From assembly GCA_963513945.1 (NCBI GenBank), contig OY740716.1, forward strand, positions 121,704,955-121,768,954: a stretch of DNA of 64,000 nt. The letters run 5' to 3'. Origin of the DNA: Hydrotaea diabolus. Lineage: Eukaryota; Arthropoda; Insecta; Diptera; Muscidae. Of this stretch, positions 22,011 through 32,311 are shown in pieces; the stretch's first letter is position 1; each line of letters opens with the position of its first letter. The translations under genes and the position numbers were made by a program. The notes below the pieces were generated by a model. The model was given only the letters and a program-made list of their open reading frames with translations. It made no database searches and was not told the origin of the DNA.

Positions 22011-22440
22011 CTTATATAAACTCCAGGTGCCCAACTTGAGAGCCCTGTAGCTCCGTGCATATTGTAGGAACCCCAAACTCAAAACATAAGCTCGAAAACA
22101 CCTCTTCTATAAGTGTTAAGACCGGTACCTGTGTTGAGGGGGGGCTGCGGGGTTCCCGGCTCGTCAGTCCTCCCTGACCTGTCTCACTGTTGTTGGTGTG
22201 GATGCGGTGTGATTTCAAGACACCTCTACCTGTCCTGTTGGTGGTGTCTGGCGGTAGCGGCGCACACGACTCGGTGGATGTTGTTGTTTGTGTGGTGTGG
22301 TTGTTGTTGAGAGACACCGACCGGCTTCTTGTTGGTGTCTCTATGGTTGTCAATAGGGTATGCCTTTTGTTGAGGGCCAGAATAAAAAGTTGGCTCTACT
22401 GCTCCGACGTGGGTTTCGCACAATAAAACACAGTTTTTTA
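22011..22440 (-). other. GC-richer segment with a 113-codon minus-strand frame, unidentified
   Basis: Base composition rises well above the surroundings. A minus-strand frame (22353-22012) runs 113 codons from an ATG: rich in Thr, Ser and Pro at first (TTQTTTSTESC), then PPSTQVPVLTLIEEVFSSL. It could be the disordered start of a gag-like protein from a foreign element. No zinc knuckle or enzyme motif supports that, and the plus strand is also open. No function is proposed. Confidence 0.25.
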
Positions 22441-23012
22441 TCGAGACTGATGCGAAACAAAACGATCCTTTATTTAATTCACTGATCTACTTTTAGATTT
22501 TTAACATTTTATTCCGCGATGAGTGTGCTGGTGTCAGCGAGTAAAAAACGAGTGCGTGCAGAGCCAGCTAAACAAAATCTCAACGCCTCCCTTCTGCCGT
22601 TCGGTTCCCACTCGTTCCTTCAAAGAAAGAGAAACGGCGAACGGCAAAAGGGATGACAAAGCTCTGCACTTGCAACGTTCACACAAACGCGTGCCGAGCC
22701 AATATTTAAATGCTGCCCCATCCGTGGTGGGCAACTCTTGGCGCGCGTTGGCGTGAACAATAAGTTCGTGAAGGTTCATCAAAATCCAAATGTTAGTTTA
22801 AAAACGGTATTTTTTTAATCTCATCCCAATGTGCGATGGTAGCCATGAAGCGCTCAAACAAACCAACCCTAGTAAGTAGCTCCATGTTCCCGCCAAACCA
22901 CGCCTCACAAACATGGTGAAAGGTTCAATAGACTGGTGCAGAGTTAAAGTGACTGATATGGTCCTAGTGTGAGTTGCCAACGCACACCACACCATATGGG
23001 GTAGAGCAGACA
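22441..23012. other. No recognisable feature
   Basis: Continues the more GC-balanced patch to about 22980. Short frames on both strands overlap and none carries a known motif. GTTTCGCAC (22413) and GTGCGAAAC-like TGATGCGAAAC (22449) form a loose inverted pair, which might mark an element edge. Confidence 0.3.
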
Positions 23013-24014
23013 CACGCAGAAAAAAAGTATGGTTGGGGTGACAATATTCGAAGAGGATCATACAATTGTTGGGTATATGGTTGTAGCACAACAATATTAT
23101 GATCCACACAACAATAGTATGATTCACACATAACCATACTATAATCCTCACAACAATAGTATGATTCACATTCAACCATACTATTATCTCCACAACCATA
23201 TTATGAGTCTCACAACCATAGTATGTTTCTCATACAACCATAGTATGATCCTCACAACCATACAACGATCCCCACAACCATAGTATGATTCACACTTAAC
23301 AATACTATGTTCCCCAAAATTATTTATTAGGATTGGGTTGTTTTTCAAAAATAGAGATTTTTATCAAGTAAGTTATTTTAAATTACATTTCTATTAGTTC
23401 ATAGTTAGATTTTGGGCCATGTTTTATTGAACATTTCAGTCTAAAATACTTTTAGTTGCCAGCAGGGGTGAATGCTTCTTCAACATCTGTAGACCCCAAG
23501 TAACGAATGTGATTAAACCATGATCAATGGTTATATACTGAAGTGCAGGAAGATTTTAAGAACGAGAACCAGTCGGTAGTAGAGCATTTCACCGAACAAA
23601 GTAAACACGATAAAAATACCTCGAACTTCCTTCCGATTGTTGTTGTTTTTTATAATGGGCAACAACTATGCTCTGTATCGTCCAACATAGGCACACACAT
23701 ACATGTATGCTCTGTAAAACCTGTTTTGTTATGTTCATATTCGCCGTAATCATATTATTGTTAACGTAAATTTAAAACAACAATACTTTTGTTCCACCAA
23801 CCATGTGTATATGGTTGCTACAACCATATTTTCATTTCTAAATTTGGCAATAATACTATTGTTACATTTCAACAATATTAATATTGCCGCAATCATACTG
23901 TTGTCAAAATAAAATTCAAAAAACAAAACTATGGTTACGACGAACATGCTTTTATTGTAGAGAACATATTATTATTGCGGTGACCATATAGTAACCACAT
24001 CTTTTCTCTGCGTA
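23013..24014 (+). mobile_element. Element A copy d, 1.0 kb, complete
   Basis: Starts CACGCAGAAAAAAAGTATGG and ends TCTTTTCTCTGCGTA, one base off the inverted terminus. The minisatellite spans about 23030-23310. The interior (23340-23740) is of the type shared with copies a, g and h, including TGTTTATTG-like and ACCAGTCGGTAGTAGAG blocks. It has no coding sequence. No convincing target duplication. Confidence 0.8.
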
Positions 24015-24959
24015 TCTAGCATATCTACTGATTTGGTTATTTTCAACGAGGGTAAAAGGCCAACGTTCAACAATAGGATCCGTTAACTGGTTGTAGACAT
24101 AACTTTTGTTACAAACAGCGTTTCGGTAAAGGTCTCCAATTACGAGTTCCAACGGATCGCTCATTCTCAAAGCATTTCAGAATACATTTCAATGTGCAAC
24201 ACGAGATCGATAGGGGTAAACCCTCTAGGAATCCAAGGAGGACAAACTGGGATAAGTTCAGAGATATCGTGCAGTTAGCAGGAAGGCTGTCAGACGAGAA
24301 CGGTCTGAAAGGTGCAGTGTATAGCGTGACAAGCCTCTGATGGAGGCCTTCGGCGAATCCTGTCCAGAGCACAAAACTCCCCGGCAATCTTAGTAGACAT
24401 CGGGGCTCACGGTAATGAGGAAGTAAGAAGGAGACTCTTCAACAGGGAAAGGAAGTAAAATGAGGCAGCCAACTGGGCCGAATACCGGAAATCATTCAAC
24501 CATTTCTAGAAGGAAATTAGAAAGGGGATATGATGATCCTAATCTCTAAAGAATTGGAAAGTACAAGTGAAGTTGAATGACTACGAAATGAGCAATCCAA
24601 GGAAGCCAACATACCAGAGCTTCTTCTGATCAATTTACGCAGAATAATGAAGAAACGGTTGAACTTCTCATGGATACTCATTTGGTGGACTGTCTGGACG
24701 AGCGAGGGGTTACAGACAATCCAATCACTTCACTAACATGATCTACGGAGGAGCTCATATGTAAAGTTGTCGATAAATATATAGGATAGCGTTTGAGTAC
24801 GTTCGTTTAACAATACAAATAAGCTGGACTGGACGGCATCGTTCCAGCACGTCCCTGGAAGTCTGCCTACAAATCTTCACTGCAAGCCTTTGATGGTCAC
24901 TACTTTACACTAAAAGAAATAATCGATGGCAGTCCTCAGGACGTCGAAGAATGCAGTAG
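24015..24959 (+). pseudogene. LINE delta relic: endonuclease end and RT start
   Basis: Through stops and shifts the plus strand reads IFNEGKRPTFNNR and VVDITFVTNS, the C-terminal endonuclease blocks of R1/LOA-type LINEs. Then come NPRRTNWDKFRDIVQ (24225), EEVRRRLFNRERK (24420), NNEETVELLMDTHLVDCLD (24645) and GLDGIVPA near 24832, the start of the RT palm. The RT active site is missing. It is a heavily decayed fragment with no visible ends. Confidence 0.65.
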
Positions 24960-25407
24960 TTAATTTTCCAAGGGCCTTTAATAATGCAGACTTGCCTACC
25001 TAGGCAGTAGATACTTTGATGACCTGGCCGAATATCGGATGTACCTCTTTAATCCGAAGAAGCTGCTATACCATTATGGAGAGCAAATATAAGAACTCGG
25101 ATCACTGCCTACATATTTTCCTTTATAATAAATACTTTCTCCCCTTCCTATATCTCTTCACTCTCCCTTTCAGCGAAATTATGAAGAAACGGACTTGTAG
25201 ATTAAAAATGTGTATTGATTCTTGGGAAAAGAATTAGGCGGCGAAAAAAAAAGTAAACCTCATTTACGACACCCGTCTATTAACATCATTTTTGCAATCG
25301 TGATCAGGATAATTTAGAGGGTATTAAGGTGGCCACTAAGGATTTTAATACGTATTTGGAAATTTTGTAAGGAAGTTTTCGATAAAATGTTACAAAGTTG
25401 ATAAGTA
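24960..25407 (+). pseudogene. Ty3/gypsy pol relic, copy 1
   Basis: The stretch AATGCAGACTTGCC...GATACTTTGATGACC (24985-25025) reappears around the element C insertion at 26330/28520. MKKRTCRLKMCIDS (25180) is a decayed form of the VKKRTGKLRMCIDF RT block read at 28615. The following GATTTTAATACGTATTTGGAAATTTTG (25340) aligns with 28875. So this is a second, more damaged copy of the gypsy RT at 28.6 kb. It is cut at 25407 by a mariner. Confidence 0.6.
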
Positions 25408-26196
25408 CAGGTAGGCCAAAAGTTACCATGGGGTTAAAAACTTTAATAGCTTTTTCGTTTATTAATTTTTTTCTCAGATTATATAATATACAAAATGAAA
25501 TTTTTTTACACTAATTATGAAAAATAATGTCACTGGATGGACTCGTTTTAGAACACTTTTCATCACATCTTTAAAATTTGTGGCTGTAGCGTATATCTGC
25601 CATAGTGTTGGCCTTGAGTTGAAGGATTGTCTCGGGCTTGTTTACATATACGAGTACTCGCTCCTTCAACTAACCCTGGCGGTCGCGCTGGCCAAATAAT
25701 TTCCGAATTTCTGGAAACTATTCGCTCTCCAAAACTTTGACTAAAAGTACCATTGTGTCTCGGGCAGTGTGGGCAATGGCTCCGTCCAGCTGAAACCACA
25801 ACTTAGGTCTGTTTTTAAGAGCAGGACGTGAACAATTTTCTATCATAAACCGATACCGCTCTCCATTTATGGTTACAGCACTTCTAACTTCATTCTAGAA
25901 GAAGTCAGGCCCAATGATATTTGCAGATGTGATCCCTCTTGGATTTTAAGAGCCCCAGAACATACAGTTATACTTATTAACAAAGTCATTCAAATGAAAA
26001 TGAGCTTCATCACTTTGCGTTAAAATAATTGATCGCTCATATAAGTAATAAAATTCAATTATTCTGGTTCTTTGTTCAGTTGTGAATTACTCCATTATTT
26101 ATTCTCCAAGTGTTATTTATATAATCTGAAAAAAAAATATATAAACGAAAAAAATAAGAAATTTTAAAACCATATGGTAATTTTTGGGCCATCCTG
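25408..26196 (-). mobile_element. Deleted mariner-like element, 789 bp, TA-flanked
   Basis: The ends are CAGGTAGGCCAAAAGTTACC on the left and CAGGATGGCCCAAAAATTACC as the inverted right end. TA flanks both (25406-25407 and 26197-26198). The length is about 60% of a usual mariner, so it is internally deleted. A minus-strand transposase remnant fills the middle. It inserted into gypsy copy 1. Confidence 0.85.
25560..26060 (-). pseudogene. Mariner-type transposase relic
   Basis: On the minus strand from about 26040: SDEAHFHLNDFVNKYNC, the first catalytic Asp block, then NEVRSAVTINGERYRFMI. Next is WFQLDGAIAHTARDT, which holds the second catalytic Asp (usually QQDGA). After a shift come RIVSRNSEIIWP and PPGL, the NWPPRS block just before the third acidic position. 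The N-terminal DNA-binding region is missing. A stop interrupts the middle. Confidence 0.8.
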
Positions 26197-26351
26197 TATT
26201 TGGATATTACTGCCTATCATGGCGCATGGAACTCTTCACGGTCCCTACACCACAAGGAATACACGATGGCAGCCTTTCAGAACATCAAGGGAGTCGGCAA
26301 AGCTTTTGCTATGCCCTTTGCACATGTCGTCAAGAATGCAGACTTGCCCAC
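26197..26351 (+). other. Gypsy or LINE remnant left of element C
   Basis: A short open stretch (26200-26385 in one frame) reads KEYTMAAFQN and FAMPFAHVVKNADLPT. The final part matches 24985 upstream and continues at 28526 once element C is removed. It therefore belongs to the same decayed retroelement as copies 1 and 2, but the domain is not certain. Confidence 0.35.
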
Positions 26352-28517
26352 TAGGGGTGGGATAGTGTTGTATGGAGATTCCTAGTAGTAAGATTTGGGT
26401 GTGACTCACCCCCTTATTTTGTGGGGTTTGAAAAATAATGAGTGGGCCAAAAAATGGGGGAGGTGGGATCGGGGCAAGTGACAGCTTATCGAGGTCAAAG
26501 GTCGTGTGATGGAAGAAAATATTCACAAAAAGCCCCGCAACTAAATAGGAGTCGCACCTAGAGGGGTAAAATGTTTTTTCCCTCCCAATATTTTTTCCAA
26601 ACATAACTTCCCTATCTTCATCCCCACAGGGGGCCCCCCTACAAATTTTTTTGTCATGAATACCCTCTATAGTAGAGGTCTGCAACGAATAACTTTTCGC
26701 TGCACATATGAAGTTCTAATTCGAAACGAGTAAGTACATACTCGCTCTCTCAGAGCGCAAGCAATGAAGTGAAGAGAACGGTTGTATATCAAATACAGAA
26801 GAGTATGTAGCCGCAGCACAATGTGTTCCGAAAAAAGCATATAAAAAGCAAATATGCAAATGAGAACAACACAGAAAAAGTACTGCGAATATGATGTTCA
26901 CTTCACGTGGTACCTCGAGTATTAACAATTCGTTGATGACGGATTTGACATTCGAATTAAAATTTAACTGGTATTTTGTGCATGGATTTTCAGTTATTTT
27001 AAACATTTGTTGTTTTAGTGGCGATATACAGTAGGTAACATTGACACGTTGACTGTTGTGCAACTAAACTTTATTTTGAATTTAAATAAAATATAATACC
27101 ACCTATTTTGCTGTATGGCAATATAAGAGTAATGTCGTGACCTTTAAAAATAAAACAATAAAGTTTTTTTAACTTATGTTTTTATATTAAACAAAACCAA
27201 ATTATTCGTTTGATCAGAGTTATAAACTTCAGTACCAATGTTCGTCCATTTTACGGTTGTACTTACATATAATTTTTATATTATATTTATATTATGGTTA
27301 TGCTTAGATATCATTTTTATTTTATGATGTTAAGTAAATCAAGTAAATATACACAGAGGTTGAGCCTTTTAGGTAACAAAAAAAAGTAAAAACTTAAAAT
27401 TGAAATATATACATACGTATATTTAAAATCAGTCAATTATTCCACCAAAAGCATTAAAACAAAATTTTTTTAAAAATAATTAATTACATAACTTCAAAGA
27501 AAACTTCAGTATTTTACAAAAAATTAATTATATTTGAAAATTAATTACTTCAAGAGTATTCATTTTCATTAGACACTGAAAGGCGATAAGAAATCATAGA
27601 CAACTGTTCCTTCTATTTGTTATACTGAACGTTGTACATAGAGTACCTCAATCACTTTCGCTGTCGCGACGTACTCGACAAGATCGCTGTCGGTATGTTC
27701 GAATAAAAGAGAAAGAGGAACATGTATTCGCTGGCAGAGACCATAGCCGAGTAACAACTAGTAGTTATTCGAAGATTTTGTTGTTCCTACAAATGTGAAC
27801 ATTTTTTTTTCGTCACTTCGAGTAAGTGTTTATGCTTCGTCGGTACATATGTACACTGCAAATACAAATGGAATTGTGCAGACCTAGCCAACCCATAAGA
27901 AAAGTTCAATGCAAAATGCACTTAAAACGACCAAACAAAACAAAATGCCCCACCAAATAATATTTCCATTCACATTTTCTGTTATTATTGATGATAAACT
28001 ATTTTCCTTTTTTTAAAAGTAAAAATACATGTATTTAAAATTCTTAACTTTTATAGTTCGATAATGTTAGTCAAATTAATTTAATTTTTCCATGTGATGG
28101 ATATTTCTTCCGACTTTCTGCGACGACCACAAGTAACAATATTTTTCATCATCGTTAGGGCAAATTTATATTACTTGAGGTCGTCGCCGAAAATTTAAAA
28201 ACAAAAAGTATTTTTTTGTAGGGGAGCCCCCCTTAAGGGGTGAAGATCTACCCCTGTCTTCACCCCTTAAGAAAAAAATATTTGGAGGGAAAAATTAATG
28301 GGGGTCGGTCATACATTTTACCCCTCTAGATGCGACTCCTAGGTAGTTGCGGGGCTTTTTGTGAATATTTTTCCACTATCTTTGACCTCAATGAGCTGTC
28401 ACTTGCCCCGATCCCACCTCCCCTATTTTTTGTCCCATGCATTTTTTTTTTCAAACCCCACAAAATAAGGGGATGAGCCGTATCAAAATCGAAAACTCGT
28501 GCACTATCCCACCCCTA
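26352..28517. mobile_element. Element C: hAT-like, 2166 bp, with about 300-bp inverted arms
   Basis: It starts TAGGGGTGGGATAGTG and ends in the exact inverse CACTATCCCACCCCTA. It is flanked by TTGCCCAC (26344-26351) and TTGCCCAT (28518-28525), an 8-bp target duplication with one change. The arms (26352-26660 and about 28218-28517) match closely, including CAAGTGACAGCT and TTCACAAAAAGCCCCGCAA. The 8-bp duplication and TAGGG ends fit hAT. No transposase was found in the 1.5-kb centre, so it is non-autonomous. Confidence 0.85.
26661..28217. other. Interior of element C, possibly another nested element
   Basis: AGAGGTCTGCAACG (26673) and GTGCAGACCTAG (27880) form an inverted pair about 1.2 kb apart that could be ends of a further nested element, but no target duplication matches. 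Between them are AT-rich DNA and GAGAGCG/CGCTGTCGCGACG patches. A 115-codon minus-strand frame (27063-26716) has no recognisable motif and is probably not a gene. Confidence 0.35.
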
Positions 28518-29524
28518 TTGCCCATGTAGGTAGGAGATACATTGATGACTATGAATAGAGAATATTAGATGGCTATTTATTTGGTTAGTCAGAGTTTGTT
28601 TCGCCAAATGAACTAGTGAAGAAACGGACTGGTAAATTAAGAATGTGTATTGATTTTTGCAGAATAAGGTGACAGAGTCGCCGGGTTTTACGTGATTATC
28701 GCCACGACGGCCTGAACCACGGTGTGCCATCACACTGGGGCAAGTTTCTAGGGTGCCATTTCGTTTACGAAATTCGCCGTCCCCGTTTCAGAGATTTATT
28801 AACAGGATTTTTGCAGACATAATCAGAATAAGAAGGTTATCATATATTTAGACGTTATTATAGTGGCCACTAAATATTTTAATACGCATTTGCAAATTTT
28901 GAAGGAAGTTTTTAGTAGAATGGAAGAAACTTAATAAGTAATTGCGATATACAAGGGCGATGACATTAAAGCTGAAAAAAGGGAAGTAAAGTATTTTCCA
29001 ATCCGTCTCCGTTAAAGGAGGTATACAGTTTTTTATATTTATACTCTAACTTTAGGAGGTTTAGTAAGGAATTTCAACGAACCGTTCTATGATCTTACGA
29101 AAACGATAAGAAATTTTCGTTTGGACATGAGAGTTAAAGGCTCTCCAGGTTCCGAAAATTAGGCTAATAGGTTCCCCCGACTTTGCGATATATAACACAG
29201 TCGATGAAACAGAATTACAGTGTGACGCGAGTTCGTCGGATTTTAGTTGCATTTTGCTGCAGAGGAATAGAGATGGAAAATTAATACAATATTTTATTTT
29301 TCAGAGACATCACTGATGTATTGTCTTAACACCATAGTTTTTATCTCGAAACGTTGGCATTTATATTTTCCTTGAGACGGTTTCGCGTGTTTTTACAGGG
29401 GAGGCACTTTAAGACAGTGGCCGACTGTAATTATTTTACTATGACGCTCAATAAGAGGGACATAAATCCGGAAAAGGTCGGCTTTCGATCTAGAAAACTT
29501 CGATAGCAAAATGGAGCACCCAAT
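28518..29524 (+). pseudogene. Ty3/gypsy RT-RNase H relic, copy 2
   Basis: RT blocks: EFVSPNELVKKRTGKLRMCIDF (28600-28660), then after a gap RFINRIFADIIRI (28790) and IYLD with a shifted VIVATKYFNTHLQILKEVFSRM (28850-28920), a broken YLDD active site. The RNase H domain follows: DFAIYNTVDETELQCDASS (29175-29240, first catalytic Asp) and, after shifts, RRFRVFLQGRHFKTVADCNYFTM with TLNKRDINPEK (29380-29480). It is dead through many shifts. It joins array unit 1 at about 29525. Confidence 0.8.
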
Positions 29525-29795
29525 TCACTACCCAATTTTATAGCTTTCTAAGGAGAATTTCAGAATAAAATTACGTTGTTTTACCCAAGCACCTTGCATT
29601 TGACAAAAATAGTATTTTTGCCTTATTTATTATCCATTCTTAACGTATGATATATCGTTGATTATTAATTAACAAGAGCTATACTTCTTCCATAGGCCAG
29701 TTTGGAATTCGTTACACGATTTTTACCCCGGAAATGGTACTTATTTTGCAACACATGTAAAGGCATATAAAAAGGCAAATAAGTTATATAGGATT
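29525..29795 (+). repeat. Repeat D, unit 1, left part
   Basis: Begins ACCCAATTTTATAGCTTTCTAAGG and continues with the block containing CGTTGATTATTAATTAACAAG. It matches 45010-45255 and 56540-56820. The BEL/Pao element interrupts it at GGATT (29791-29795); the rest resumes at 40917. I do not recognise the parent of repeat D. Confidence 0.8.
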
Positions 29796-30220
29796 TGTTT
29801 AAGATTACATTAAACATAAGTCAATAATTGTAGTGTTTTTATTGTTGTAATTTTAGTTATGTATGTCTGTCTGCAGGTCAATAACATAAATAAAGAAATG
29901 TTTTCACAACTGAATGTATTAACACAAAATGCTTAGTATGTAATTTCATTTTTGTTTTATATTTTGTATGCAAGTCAACAACCCCAACAAGGTGTCATAT
30001 TGCATGGGTTGTTGACTGAAGTTAAAACTGCATTATAGGCAGTTTAGTGTAAATCAATTAATTGACATAATTTTTATTTTGTATAAATAACCATGAAAAA
30101 TAAAGAATTACCGTACTACACAATACCATTTGTCTTACTACAATCCTATCTGAATACACGGTTAAAGTGCCCTGTACTTCATTTCAACAAATTCCAAGTT
30201 TATGTGCTTGGGATTCAACA
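29796..30220 (+). repeat. 5' LTR of BEL/Pao element (425 bp)
   Basis: Starts TGTTTAAGATTACATT and ends GGGATTCAACA. It contains AATAAAGAA-type polyadenylation signals (near 29888 and 30107) and a TATAAATAA box-like motif (30083). Compared with the 3' LTR it lacks a 28-bp segment near 29910 and differs at only a few bases. Confidence 0.92.
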
Positions 30221-30237
30221 TTGGTGACCCCGACGTT
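30221..30237 (+). promoter_or_regulatory. Putative tRNA primer-binding site
   Basis: TTGGTGACCCCGACGTT lies directly after the LTR's CA end. The TGG start matches the complement of a tRNA 3' CCA, as expected for minus-strand priming. The tRNA species is not assigned. Confidence 0.7.
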
Positions 30238-30386
30238 TCTAAGAACAACAAATTCTACATTCAAGCTTCCCCCCACCGGTGGTAAGGGGCTTTGAATATT
30301 GGAACGACAAGTTAGGACAGTTTGCTTAATTCAATATCGTTCGATAGCAGAGGTACTTCGGACTACATCTATTAAATTTGTGAATG

Positions 30387-31983
30387 TCCGAAATGACAAG
30401 CACCATGCAAGAACTAAAGAGTAAACAGATGGAAAAGCGACTGAAATTGAAAGGGCAATTTCTAACATAAAGAAGGCCCCAATTGATCGAAAAACTGTAG
30501 ATTTCTACCGGAAGAAATCAGAGGAGTTGACGTCTCTGTGGGAGGCATTTCAAAAAGCGGAAAACGTGACCCGATGATTCAAGAGAACGATTCTTACCTC
30601 CTACAGGATCTGTACAAATCAGTAGGAGCTCAATACAGTACCACAATGGACGAGATGGAGGCGTCCATCAGGTCCCTATGCACTAGTAGCTATAAGCCGA
30701 TACCAGAGCATAGACAGAGTAAACAACAAGAATCCGATACAGCAGCAACTGAGTATCGACAAGGCCTCATTAGGAGGGTACTAGCAAGGATGACTGCCTT
30801 AAATCGTTTCTTGGATGGGCTATCGTCAGTGGTTGAAGGTCAACCACATCAATTCTACAACGTCAAGGTGGACACAATCAGTAGATTGTGGAATCAAATC
30901 CAAACTCTAGTAGACGAGACTTGGCAGCATTGTGAAGACCCCTTCTCTGCAGGTCTGAATCAAGAGGAATACGACACATTGCAGGATTTGGTCCAGCAAA
31001 ACCTTATAAGTCTTTCGGTGATGGTAGACAAAAGAACGACCGCTAGCCACAGTGGGCAACAAGCGGATTCTGACCTACCATTTCGCAATTCATTACCTGC
31101 TCCAAAGGTAATCATTCCACAGTTCAACGGAGACTGTCTAAAGTTTTATGAGCTATTCTCGGAAATGGTGGATAAACAGCCTCTTCCGGACGTTCAAAAA
31201 ATGTGGTACTTAAAGACGAATGTGTCTGGTGAAGCAGGCAATCTCATAAGCCACCTTACCCTATCAGAAGAAAATTATACCACGGCATGGACATTACTAC
31301 AGGATCGCTACAATAATAAAAGAGTAATTGTCGCCACGTTAGTTGAGAAAATTCTTAATCAACCGACGGGTACATCATCAACAGCAGCAATCAAGGGGCT
31401 GCCAGAGAATGTCTGCTCGCATTAAATAATTTGAAGATTGACACCTCATCCTGGGATGCCATACTCCTGCAGTTACTGATTAAGAAAGTAGATCTTAACT
31501 TGCACATCCGGTTTGTACAATCTTTAAGCAAACCCAAAGAGGTACCTAAAATCGAAGAACTTTTATCATTCCTCGAGATACAGTTCCAATCTTTGGAATC
31601 TGTTGGATGTAAAGACAAAACAGCAAACCAGCAAAATACAAGCAGAGCTGTCTCTTCTGTAGCATCATCCGACGGAAACAACTACTGCAGACTATGCAGC
31701 AACAGCAAACACCCTATATATCACTGCAGACGATTTTTGAAAATGATGGAAGGTGAAAGACTAAAATGGGTACAACAGCAGAAACTGTGCTTTAACTGCT
31801 TCAAGAGCGACCATTCAGCTAAGGTCAGTACCGCGGGTTGTTGCAAGAAATGTAATCACAAACATAACACTTTACTCCACATAAGCAATCAACAATCCCA
31901 CCATCCTCTTCGTCGAAACAGACAACGGTCGCAGCAGTACAGCTGTCAATAGCAGCATCATCTACCCGAATTCGCGGGCGTCA
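30387..31983 (+). pseudogene. BEL/Pao gag
   Basis: The frame probably starts at ATG 30387. Early shifts (near 30420 and 30560) are followed by an open stretch, 30538-31425. It includes PQFNGDCLKFYELFSEMVD and MWYLKTNVSGEAGNLISHL, the DUF1759-type gag region of BEL/Pao. A second segment (31431-31952) contains three zinc-knuckle-like blocks: CRLCSNSKHPIYHC, CFNCFKSDHSAK and CKKCNHKHNTLLH. A shift near 31890 leads into the frame that continues into the protease beyond the Transib. Gag forms the particle shell and binds the RNA. Confidence 0.88.
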
Positions 31984-32011
31984 CACTGTGTCACGAGGCT
32001 GGCCAAAAATG
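31984..32011 (+). other. Transib left end: heptamer, 12-bp spacer, nonamer
   Basis: CACTGTG (31984-31990), then a 12-bp spacer (31991-32002), then CCAAAAATG (32003-32011). The layout parallels a 12-type V(D)J recombination signal (heptamer, 12, A-rich nonamer). The right end has the same nonamer after 23 bp. Confidence 0.7.
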
Positions 32012-32311
32012 GTTAAAGTCAATGTTAGAATTTGAACGTTTTTGTATTATTATATTTTTTTTAACACTCTGGTTAGATGATATCTAAAATATCTTATTAA
32101 AATGTTTACAAATTTTAAAGTTATTGTGGTTCAAAGTCAAGGTTTGTGTACAGCATACGAAATTTATGGGAAAATCCCAAATTTCATGTTCAATTATAAT
32201 ACTAAAAATGGAAGTATTTGAATGTAACGGCTACCAAAATTTTTAACAGGGTGGTAAGTGATGCTTCTAGTTATAATTACAACACTGTTTTTGTTTACAA
32301 ATATTGATCAT

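Noticed and set aside
26716..27063. 115-codon minus-strand frame inside element C
   Set aside because: No recognisable domain, AT-rich composition, and located in the non-coding centre of a non-autonomous element.
26673..27888. Possible nested element bounded by AGGTCTGCA and TGCAGACCT
   Set aside because: The 9-10 bp inverted pair is real, but no target duplication of any length matches on the two sides, so it is mentioned only as a possibility.
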